From positions 2,747,470 to 2,811,469 of the forward strand of contig NC_092012.1 of the NCBI RefSeq assembly GCF_042242105.1: a DNA stretch of 64,000 nt, read 5' to 3'. Below, piece by piece: positions 22,301-34,400 of the stretch. The notes under the pieces are model-generated. The model did no database searches and was not told the DNA's origin. It saw only the letters and a list, made by a program, of their open reading frames with translations. Position numbers and translations under genes: made by a program. This DNA comes from Pempheris klunzingeri. Taxonomy: Eukaryota > Chordata > Actinopteri > Acropomatiformes > Pempheridae. How positions within the stretch are numbered: the first letter of the stretch is position 1; each line of letters begins with the position of its first letter.

Positions 22301-25300
22301 TGCTGTTCACATTCTGACATCATGAGACCAAGACGACACCTAACAGTTGATCAGCAGCACCTCAACACTGGAGGCTTCAAACAGGAAGTCCTCAGACGGA
22401 GGTGTTCACTGAGCTTAGAGGGTCACAGAGTGTCATCAGGAGGTTGGAACAGTGATACAGAGACTGGAAGAGTCACAGAAAGGAGAGGAGTGGACGTCCT
22501 TTGGCCACGTCCCAATTTATTGAGACACTGAACATGTTTTGTTGTGGTATACCTACCACTGTTGGTAGATTTTCTTTCAGTAAATTGTTTAAGGTGAATA
22601 AAATCACCAGTGCATGCTTCTACTTAAATGCCCTACTTTCATGATATAATATCACTGTAGCATTCACTGTTTACATTTTCCATATATTTCACCTGAAAGT
22701 CGAATATCCCTAACTTTTAGTGAGTAGTGTGTATATATTTTTTCCTAAAACAGCTACGGCTGCAGCCTAAGACGTCGCTATGAGAGCGCTGACAGTAAAC
22801 TAAACTGTTAAAGTTGCAGCCGGACGGATAAACAGCCTCTTTTAGCATAAGAATATTGTTTGCAAAATCTCAAATATTATCTACAGCACTGAAAACCTGA
22901 ATAATTTACTGTATTTACGCCTCGTGCAGCCTAAAGAAACACACTGTGCAACACCTATAAATGTTTCTTTTTATAATTAAAACCGCTTTATTAGTAGCTG
23001 CAGCACAGATAAATATTTGAAACACCACATGCGGCTCACTGAGGGAGATTCCTGTTATAATCGTGTGGTTTTTTTCAACATGATTACACCGATACTTGAC
23101 GTCTTATCCTCACTCTAACCATCTAATAACCTGCTGTGATTAACCTTTTGCTCTCTGCTTTAGACACAGAGCGCAGCTGCTTATTTGCCCACGCGGTTCC
23201 CACTGAAGACTGTAGCTTTCTGACCTTAGGTGTACGATAAATATGTACTCTTCTTTAAATAAGCGCTACAGTACGACCCTGAGTGTACGATAAATATTTG
23301 AGTGCAAACTGTGCTGCTCTCCTCCGAGACGCAACTGGAGAGTTTCCACCGCAGATGCGTCTCGAACTGTATAACCACCGTGATATTACAGCGTTTAAGT
23401 GGCTGGGAAATTAAATACAAGACTGCTTATTATAAAACGAGTTCAGCCTGGAGGAGGGTGCAAACCTACGTGAACTCTGAGACATGAAGGATATATTTGG
23501 ACACTAGTGGGATCCATGTGTGGAGGAGTTTAAGGAGTAGGTGCAGGTGGTGGATGCTTGAGATATTCGAAGGACGAAATATTAAGTCTTAAGGCAAGAA
23601 AATGTCACGACCAAGTAAAGAAAGGTCCAGTAACGCCTCCAGTGAAATCATGTGCATCCTGTTTTCTTAAAAAAAAAGAGTCTCCTCAGTAAATCTTTGT
23701 AACGCTCACATTACATTCTGTCATCTGCTCTTTGATTACCATCTCTCATCTGCACTAGACATGAACTGGTATTTCAGTTTCCAAGTCAGCATTTAATCAA
23801 GATAGATCTAGATTTTTGTGTTATTTTCCTCCATCAGTCTTCCTCCTTTGCTGCTATTTGAGACGTGAGAGAAGCTAAATCACTTTATTTAGTCTGTGCA
23901 ACACAGAACACTGTGTTTTTTTTTTTCTTTCTGTGTCCTGTGAGGAGAGCGTCTGATGTTATCGTGTGTTTGCTGTCAGAGTCGAGTCTCTTTGACGTGA
24001 GGTTTATAATCCTGGTTTTAAAAGGTCCCACGTTTTGCTCATTTTGAAGTTCCTGCTTGTATTCATGCGTGAGGTCCCGCTGAAACAGGTTTAACATGGT
24101 TTAATGTAATCTTGTTACCAGGAGCTGGTGTTGAGTTGTGCTTCCAACTTTGAATTACGTTCACAGTAAAAACACCAAATAGAGGCGAGAAGACGTAAAT
24201 TCCCAGTGAGCGACACGAAGTAGCTAATTAGCTAATTAGCATTAGCCCCAGTTAGCACAAGCTCCTGTCGCTGTGTTTACTGCGTGCAAGTAAAGAAAAA
24301 TAATCTGCCGATCAAACTTGAGCGAGTAACACGAGGCCAATGTTTGATTCTCGTTTGATGGAAACGCACCTTAAGGGAGGAAAAGGGTGGGGACAGTCGG
24401 CCTGCAGAGGGGTCACATGATCAACAGATCCCCCTTATGACATCATAAAGTGAGCCAAATCCAATCTGTGTGTTTTCACTTTGCATTTTGCGTTTTCTGT
24501 TTAAATTTAAATTGGTCTTGTTAACATTAACGTCGCACTAGTGCGCCTCTTCAAACGTTGTTCACAAAATCTTCCATACATTTATCTCTCATTCTATCTA
24601 TTCTATTCTTTAATGATTTAAAATTTTTACGTAATTTTCTGTCTGTTTCATGTATGAAAAGTATTATTATTATTATTATTATAATTAAATATTAAATAAT
24701 ATAGAAGCACATATAAAAAGGAACAGATCGATACATAAGGGTATTAAATAATTAATCATGTATTTTACATACATTTAATTGAAAAACCAGACATCTTTGT
24801 TTGCACTAAATCAGTGTTTTATGCTCCTTTAACACCATCGCATCATGTCGATAATCTACAGTTGGCTGAAAATCTGCCAAACGCTGCGTTTTTGCATAAA
24901 TTCTGCACACAGAGTGCAGTAGTTTTTTTATTTTTTTTATTTTACAGACTGAAACAGAGTTTTCTGCCGTAGCTCTTTGGTCCAAACGTTGAACCTGTGC
25001 TGCCGTCTCTGTACGGGAGAAACTGTAAGATCATGTGTTGCATAATAATTGGATTTGAGGGCTTTAAGCTATAATGGCGCTGCTCGTTGAGAGACGGCCA
25101 GTCAGAGGTGACGCTTTTATCCCGGCCCTCTCAGGCGACCTGCACGAACGTCATCAGCTTCACACCTTCTGTACCTGAGCTGCAGCACAAACGTTAATTA
25201 AACTGCAGAGACAAGCCACCAGAGATGATTAACTGTTTTCATCTATAACTAGGTGAAAAGTCCAAGACGTGCAACAGGTAAACACCTCCTCAGGTGTCCT

Positions 25301-28300
25301 CCGTCTGTGCACACGTGGAAGAAAATCCAGGCAAGACAGTTCAAGATAGTGTGTGAAGAAAGTTTGTTTATAATTTATCTTCTGGTCCCGTTCGATTAAT
25401 GGGCTCCAGACACAACAGCACATTTGTACGCTTACTTACAAATGCTGCCGAGCTGATTTTAAATAGGGCTGTAATTACCATTTTGAACTGCTGAGCGCGT
25501 AAACGCCTCACCTTCCGTCCAGGAGCAATTTTACTTCCATTTCCTGCCTCAGTGAATAAACAGATAACTGAAATACACTAGTGGCTGCGATGAAAGGAGC
25601 CTGAACTAAGACTTCCTCTGACAGCAGAGGAAACAACACGGCGACGGGAAAAACTGAAATAAGAGCGAAAACATCTCCTGTAAGCAGCTGACCAGATGAG
25701 ATCAGAGTGTTTGGTCTAAAGTTTGGACAGTAATTAACACGCAGCTAGTTAAAGCTGCAATGATTCATTCATTCTCAACTTCTTCTCAACTTGTCACCAA
25801 CTATCTAATAATTGATTAAAGTCAAAATCCTCAGATTCCAGCTGAAGAAATGTGAATATTCCCAGTTTTTTTTTCCTCCTCTGTGACTGTAAACTGAATA
25901 TATTTTAGTTTTTTGGGACAAAACGAGACATCTGAGGACTTTCAGAGACACTGATTGACATTTTTCACCATTTTCTGAGACGTTTTATCGACCGAACAAC
26001 TAATCAATTAATCAAGAATGCAATGGAAAGATGAATAGTCAATGAAAAATGGATGCAGTTAGTAGTTAGTTGCTGCCCTGGATAAGATAATAACGAGGAG
26101 GATGACGATCGGGTAAATGTTTGTAATTCTAATATACATCATATTAATTAAAAGCACTTACAGGTTGTCAGACAGGTTTTTTTCTTCTTTTTTTTATTGA
26201 TTAGGTGTTGATGGACCTAGTTTTTCTCTGATTTAGCAGCCTGACAGCGTGAGAAAGACGTGATTAGCACTTTGACCTTATGCTGGCTTTCCTGTTAATG
26301 ACTGAGAGGCTCATGTCAAGAGGGAAGCACCAAATGTTGTCACTTTTCATGATGTGTTTCTGGGGGGAAAAAAAGCATCTGATTTGTTAAAATATGCTGT
26401 AAAAACCTGACAAAAAGAGACTTCAAACCTGCTGGCTACAGAAAAGAGCAGAAAGGGCTCATTATTTCATGAAAAGCTGCGTTTGTCACTAGAGCGCCGT
26501 GCAAAGCATCACATTGTCTGACTTTTTACAACACAGTGTTTAACATTTCATCAGTAAAAAGCAGCGTCCTCACAGTATGACGGCTGTTTTTGTGTTTTTT
26601 ATGGCTCTGAGAGCATGAAAAGTGACAATATTTGGTACTTTCTGCTGCAAGAGAGTGATATAACGGCTGTTTGTGGTTAAACCAAAAGGATCTTCTAGGT
26701 CTCTCTCTGTAAGGATCCTTTCCATAATGCTGTCACACACTTAGAATAACAATCTGAGCCTGTTAGTGGGTAAAACAAGTTGCCTCAAAGGGTTGTGTTG
26801 AAGACATTGCAGCCCAGGCGACCTACTGGACCAATTCCAACACTTTTTGTACTTTTATGACTCATTTCAAACACAAAATATGTAAAAAAAAAAAAAATTA
26901 AAATGGGGCACGATTTAAGATTCCCCATATTCAGCTCATTATGAAGTTCATACTTGTATTCAGAGGACCTACTACAACAGGTTTAATGGTTTGATGTTCA
27001 CAAAACACATCATTTTTCTCTGCTGCTGCTGTTTCCAGCCTCAGTCCGAACACTTGGTTTTAGAGGAACAGAAACAATCTGCTGCTTCGCTCTCGCCTTC
27101 AACTTCTTGGTGTTATCAAGAGCTCGAGTTAGTGAGGTAAAAACAATGGCGGACAGTGAGGTGGATTCAGGAGGTTTTCAGGTTTGGTGGTCTGTGGACA
27201 CATGGGGGGGACACATTGTTTTGTTAAAGACATTAAAAAGTGCATGTTGTATATTAAAGGACCTTTTTTAGAAACACCGAATGAATCATTAAAGTGAGAA
27301 TTGATCGTCTGAAAGCTACAAGTTTAGTTAAAAGTTGTTAAAAGAGTCTGAGCGTGTTATAAAGAGGGGATTTGTAGTTCAGGATTCAGACGTACAAACA
27401 TGGTTAATGGTTCTTTAGCTCTATTTAGCTCAACTTGTCAAAGCTGCTGTCTGAGTCGTCTGAGCTGTGGGTGGAGAAGAGGGAGCACTGGAACACTCAC
27501 CCACTACGACAGGAAGCACCTTCATCGCTTTCCTCTCCCTGTTGTTGATCTTGGCTCTCTTCTTCCTGCGCTGCTGCTGGCTGAACGTCACCGTGGGCAC
27601 AGAGTTCTCCCTGTACTGCCGAGGATAAGGAATCTCCTGATGTATGTAGTCGTCCGTGTCGTCCAGCCGAGACTGGGCCAAGTCCCTCTCGATGATCCTG
27701 GGCAGGGGCATGGGCAGAGGCCCGGGGATGGTGCCCGTCAGCGGGGGGAGGGCGGTGGCGACGGCCGCGTGCTGCAGCTTCCTGCAGGCCTCGATGCTGC
27801 TGCGCAGTTTGAGCTTCCGGGTCTCCTCCCAGCGCTGCAGCCCGCGGAAAATCCCAAAGTAGAGCAGGACCATGATGGGGCAGGGGATGAAGAAGGAGCA
27901 GACCGAGGAGTAAACCACGTAGTTGTTGTCCTCCAGCTTGCACTCGCTGGGGTCGCGGTCGGGCACGTTGTTGATGCCAAAGATGACGGGCGAGGCCACG
28001 GCCAGGGCCAGCAGCCAGGTGGCCGACAGCAGGATGAGCTGACGATGGTCCACATGTTTACGGTTGTAATTTAGGGGTATGGACACGGCGATGAACCTGC
28101 GGCACAAAGGAAGGAGGTCTAAGAAAACTGTAAAGGACACGTTGAACAGACGAACACCTCTTACCTACTAACATCTTTCCTTCTTATTCTCTAATTACAG
28201 TCAGTTCAAAGCTAGAATTCGTCATTAATTGTATTTTAGTTGATTATTACTTCAAAATTAATTGGATGTTAGCAAAGTAAAAACAAAAAAGTGGTCAAAT

Positions 28301-31300
28301 GTTTTTTCCCTCCCGTCCATCTGCTCATAAAATTCCTCTTTTGCTGACTAGCTGGAGAAGAAATAAACGGAGGGCGTCCTCCTGCAGCTCCAGTCAGAAC
28401 CATCAGCAGCAGCTGCTGTTAATTCTACTTTTTTGCAGGTTTTCCATGTTTGAAATGTAAATCACCCGTCTGTCATGCAGAGATGTTCTGCAGCTGTCAT
28501 CTGCTTTGGTTCATTCTTCCTGCAGGATCAGATTTTGAGCTGGTTTTTAGTTTACTGACAAAAAAACCCCCGACTTATTTCAGTTTTGTGTCTATGATCA
28601 ACGAGTGTCGCCTCGTTTGCGCTGCTGTTGATAATCAGATAAGTGAGCAAGCTAAACTACCTGTTTATCTCTCAGAACGTTACTGGAGATGTCTTGGAAA
28701 TAACATGAATGAATCCTGCAGCTGTTACTGCGTTTTCACAAGATCTCACAGAGCTGAATGCATGACTGCTCCTTTTCCTGATTTACATTCAGGTCAAACA
28801 GAATCAGGTCCCCATGTAGCGCAGCCGTCTGCTAAGGTGATAGTGGGCTGCAGGAACGGACACAAGCTGCACAGATGTAATCTTCTGGATTCACACTGCT
28901 GGATTTGAGTAGTTTAAAAGTCCTGCTGCTCATAGAAACTAAGTTTTTTTACATAATGTTTGATCAAGTTTGTAGTTTTTGTCCATGTGAGCAGAAATGT
29001 CCTCATTTAAAGTTGCAATCTTGAAGATTTGCAGTTCATTAAGTGTCTGTTCAGTCAATAGCTGTAGCAGAATATGGTGTGATCAGGTGATCGGGTGATC
29101 AGGTGATCAGGTGATCAGCGAGCAGCAAAGAAAAAACAAAAACCATCCACAGACTAACAGTTTGATCCAGAAACCCTGATCTCTGCGCTCCGACAGAGCC
29201 AAACATCCAGCTGCATTAATAAACAGGCAGGTTGTTAATTACTGATCAAATAACATTTATAAACACCTGGATGTTTAGTTTGATTAGATGAATTAATGAT
29301 AAACTAACCCTCTTACATCATGACGGACGTTTTCCTCTTCATCTGTTTTACTGCATATGGCACCATTTTTTGTAAGAAAGTCTCTCCTGACAAATTTTGG
29401 AATTCAAATGTACATTTTTCTAATCGATCAATAGAACACTGAAAAAAAAAAAAAGTGCTACCGTCATTAAGGACAAACGTCCTCTTCCAAAAAGTTGCTA
29501 TAAAAACTTTACAGATTAATATTTTTTTCTTAAATAATGTCAGCCCTGCTCAAAACTACCAAACATTCAATCATTTTGAGGATTTTAACCCTTTAAATTA
29601 ATTGATTACTTGATGTCACTGTTGTTATTTATGAAAAAAACACAAAAATTAGTTATTGTCCAAACAACAAATGTTGTTGTTTTTTTAAAATCAGCGTTGG
29701 ATATTTCAGATTAACCAAAATATTGACTTTGATGCATTATTTTTGCATATTTTCTGCTTTTTGGGGGTTAAGTCTTTTGATCAACTTCAGTCCTGATCAA
29801 AACTGTCAAATATTGAATAATTATCAGGATTTTAATTGTAGTTAATTAACCTTGTAGTTTTGAGCAGGGCTGAAGTTATTTAAGAGATTCATGCAGAAAA
29901 AAATATTAATCTGTAAAGTTTTTATAGCAGTTTTTTTCGGAAAGTGGACATTTTTTGTCCTTAATGACTTAAGAGGGTAGTAAATTAAACGGATGCCTGC
30001 TGGTTGAGCCTTAATGTCCCGACAGAGCTGCACAGGGAGAGCGAGGCTTGTAGGGGAGCAGTCTAAACACAGATACGTTCATTATTGTTCCATCAGCATT
30101 TACTCCGTAATTATAACTTCAAGGTCTCAACCTCCACTAAATCCTCTCCCACTTGTCTAATCACCAATTTATTTTTTCCCTTCTCTCTTGCTAACAGTTT
30201 AACAATGTGTTTATTTCCACAAAACAAATTGGAGAATAATGCAGCCAGAAAAGAAAACGTGCTGCGAACACCTCCGTCACCTCTGCTCTCAATCATTTTG
30301 GCAAGTTTTCATTTCGGCTAATTAAAGTGTGGACTCTGCAGCAGGACGCCCAAATGTTGTTCAAATGTGAACAACGCTGCTTTCTTATTCCCATCCTAAC
30401 CCTTTATTGCATTAAATAATATTTAAACATCATAAAAAATGTTTTTTTTTTGTTAAAAATGATTAAATAATGGAAAATATTTAGAAAAAAATGAAGAAGT
30501 AACAAAAAAAAACTAGTTTTTCTCTAAAAATCCACTTCATATGTGGTGAAATGTATAAATGAACATTTAAATTACCATCCTATCTGGATTATCCTGGATT
30601 ATCACACTGTATTTTCCACCTACAACATAACATCTACAATAAATAATCTTCTAGGAGTCAAATATTGTTAAAGCTGACTTGTCGCAGTGCCTTCTGTTAA
30701 AACTACGATTTCCAATGATCTAACCTATAATCCAAAATATATATTACACTTAAAAATGTCTATAATTACAAAATATGACACAAAATTTAGCAAGAAAACT
30801 TGGTTTTGATGATGAAAATCACAAGTTAACGTACCGCAGATACTATTTCAGTCTTCTCTTATAAGAATCTGCCTAAATATTGAACATCTCAGTGAAGAAA
30901 TACAGAATTTAGTGGTGATTTGAGGTGTCTCATAGTTAAAGACTCCATTTTCACAGCTACAATAAACAGTAAATATGGATTTTATATCACTGCCTTTTAG
31001 TAAAAATGAGAAAGTCATTGTTGTCATATGGAAGCTCGATGTATTATAGAGCAGAGGTGTCTTTAAATAACAACAACTCCAAATGTTTCCCTTTTGTTTT
31101 AGTGCAAAAAAAACACAAGTACGTTCTGAAAATGAATCTTTCTTAAGAGAAACAAGTGCACTTTCAACAATATTATGCCTCAGTTTATCATTTACACTTT
31201 GCAAAGTCATCATATGTCTGCAAAAGAGGGATTTCAGCAGAGGGCATGATGGGTAACTGCACCCACACCTTGAGCGGCCAGACGCCCAACGTACCTGTCC

Positions 31301-31406
31301 ACGCTGATGGCACAGAGGTTAAATATGGAGGCGGTGCACAGCATCACATCCATGGTCATCAGGCCGTCGCACATCAGCATGTTCAAGGACCAAACTCCGC
31401 CCTGAA

Positions 31407-31449
<43 letters not shown>

Positions 31450-34400
31450 ATTAGCTGCCCCAAATCTGAGTACAAACACGTCTAATCCTCTTGTGTTTCA
31501 CCACCACAGCTCAGCGCCGAGACAAACATTCCTCCTCGCGTTAAAACACAACTCGGCTCTGTTCACTTTCTCCCCTCCCTCCTGACTTCTCCTCCCCAGG
31601 TTAGGGAGGTTTTAACTTCCAGGCTGACTCCTCTAATCCACCCGGTGCATGTGGACCGGACCACCGGTGTGACACTCAGTAGGTTAACCGGCTGCAGCCG
31701 TTTGGCGCAGGTAACGAGATCACAAATGCGGCTAATTAAGGCGGACTTAGAGGGAAGCCTCAGCAGGCCTCCTCTGAGCCGCCGAGATATTTAGACGGAC
31801 AGGCGAGTGGGCAGGTGGTTAAAACCGTCTTATTGCCTGGAAATTGCCTGGAAAATTTTAATAAGCAGTGTGAACCATCAGCTGCTCCCCTGTCATTTGT
31901 CAGTCCTGATTAAAGGTGAGCGAGGCGGCTCTGGATGCTCTTTTCCTCTGTTTTTAACTTCCCCCGATCAGATCAGCCACACTTTCTTAACCAGAGCATC
32001 TAAGATTTACCCAACATTCATTGGACCCTTGTCCCTGTAGAAGTGTGGCTTTGACCCACCAGCAGCACCGAGGAGCTCTCAGGGTGCAGGAACAGGCTCC
32101 TGTCATGGATGGTTAGGAGCCAACAGACAGTCAGACTGGGAGAGAAACAAACACACTGAAGTGTTTCTAATGTCTTTATGGCCATCATGTCTCATTACAA
32201 TCATCTCTGTAGTCCTCTTACGTGTCTTTGAAGCCATTTTAGCATGTTTCTGTGGTCATTGAACGCCTCTTTCTGGTCAATATGCGTGAATTTGTAGTCA
32301 TTTTGTGTCTTTCACTGGCAGTTTTGTGTGTTTCATGTGGTCATGTAGTCTGTCCTCATGGTTGGGGTTAGAGGGTTTGCATTTCTTTCAAGTTGTTTTG
32401 TACGTTTTTTTAGTAATTTTGTACGTTTCTGAGGTAATTTTGCACATTTCTGAGGTAATTTTGCACATTTCTGAGGTAATTTTGCGCGTTTCTGAGGTAA
32501 TTTTGTACGTTTCTGAGGTAATTTTGCACATTTCTGAGGTAATTTTGCGCGTTTCTGAGGTAATTTTGTACATTTCTGAGGTAATTTTGCACGTTTCTGA
32601 GGTAATTTTGCACATTTCTGTGGTAATTTTGCACGTTTCTGAGGTAATTTTGCACGTTTCTGAGGTAATTTTGTACATTTCTGTGGTAATTTTGCACGTT
32701 TCTGAGGTAATTTTGTACATTTCTGTGGTAATTTTGCACGTTTCTGAGGTAATTTTGCACATTTCTGTGGTAATTTTGCACGTCTTAGTACTGATTTTTC
32801 ATGCTTCTGTGGCCGCTTTGACTGTTTTTGTCGTCTTTTTGCATGTTTCTGTGGTCATTGCACGCCTCTTTCTGGTCAATATGTGTGAATTTGTAGTCAT
32901 TTTGTGTCTTTCACTGGCAGTTTTGTGTGTTTCATGTGGTCATGTAGTCTGTCCTCATGGTTGGGGTTAGAGGGTTTGCATTTCTTTCAAGTTGTTTTGT
33001 ACGTTTTTTTTAGTAATTTTGTACGTTTTTTTAGTAATTTTGTACGTTTCTGAGGTAATTTTGCACATTTCTGTTGTAATTTTGCGCGTTTCTGAGGTAA
33101 TTTTGTATGTTTCTGAGGTAATTTTGCACATTTCTGTGGTAATTTTGCGCGTTTCTGAGGTAATTTTGTACATTTCTGAGGTAATTTTGCACGTTTCTGA
33201 GGTAATTTTGTACGTTTCTGAGGTAATTTTGCACGTTTCTGAGGTAATTTTGTACATTTCTGAGGTAATTTTGCACGTTTCTGAGGTAATTTTGCACGTT
33301 TCTGTGGTAATTTTGCACGTTTCTGAGGTAATTTTGCACATTTCTGTGGTAATTTTGCATGTCTTAGTACTGATTTTTCATGCTTCTGTGGCCGCTTTGA
33401 CTGTTTTTGTCGTCTTTTTGCATGTTTCTGTGGTCATTGCACGCCTCTTTCTGGTCGATATGTGTGAATTTGTAGTCATTCTGTGTGTCGTCACTTCTCT
33501 AGTCATTTTGTGTCTCACTGGCAGTTTTGTGTGTTTCTGTGGTCATTTTGTGTTTCATGTAGTCTGTCTTTGTTGTTGGGGTTAGAGGTTTTGCATGTAT
33601 TTCAAGTTGTCTTGCATGTTTCTGTAGTAATTCTACATCTCTGTCTGATCATTATGTATGGATTTGTAGTTATTTTGCATGCCTTTCTGGTCGCTTTGTG
33701 TCTTTCTGTGGTACTTGTGTGTCTCTTTCCGGTTTTTATGTCTGAATCTGTCGTCATTTCGTGTCATTGTCGTGTTTTTGTGTGTTTCTGTGGTCATTTT
33801 GTGTGTCATGTAGTCCGTCCTCATGGTTGGGGTGTGTTACGTAATCATTTTGTCTCTCTTTGTGGACATTATGCACGTCTAGGTGGACGTTTTGTAGTTC
33901 TTCTGTAGTACTTTTGCATCTGTTTCTGGTCTTGTTTTGTGTCTCTTTGTGGTCATTAAGCATGTTTTTATAGACATTTTCATGTCTTTGTGGTCTTATT
34001 GTGAAGCTTTGTCGTAATTTGCATGTTTTCATGCATGTTTGGATGTTTCTGTAGTCGTTTTGTGTCTCTTTCCGTTTCCAGTTCAGGTTTTGTGTGTTTT
34101 TTAGAGACAACTTCGCTTTCTGGTCATTTAGCACGTCTTTGTGGTTGATTTGGTCTTCTTGGTTGTTTTGCATGGTTTTGTAGTTGTTTTGCGTCTATTA
34201 TTAGTCATTTAGCATCTCTCTGGTCATTTCATGTCTCTTTCACTAGCGGTTTAGTGAGTTTTTGTGGTCATTTTGTGCGTTTTGCAGTGATTTTATTTCT
34301 CTTTGTTGCCATTTTGCATGTCTTTGAAGTAATTTTGGGTGTTTTTGTCGTCTTTTTGCACGTTTCACTTGTCAGTTGTGTCTTTCCTCTGTCATTTAGT

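Noticed and set aside
27400..28074. 224-codon plus-strand open frame opposite drd4 exon 3
   Set aside because: It is the antisense shadow of the GC-rich exon; the minus strand carries the clear receptor sequence.
28450..28908. 152-codon open frame in drd4 intron 2
   Set aside because: No similarity that I recognise, no conserved motif, inside an intron with no splice or promoter evidence. Kept as a note only.
32305..33585. Long open frames of heptapeptide repeats on both strands (VILHVSE-type plus, QNYLRNV-type minus), up to about 220 codons
   Set aside because: They come from a 21-bp tandem unit lacking stops in several frames. Both strands and two frames are open at once and the stretch lies in drd4 intron 1.
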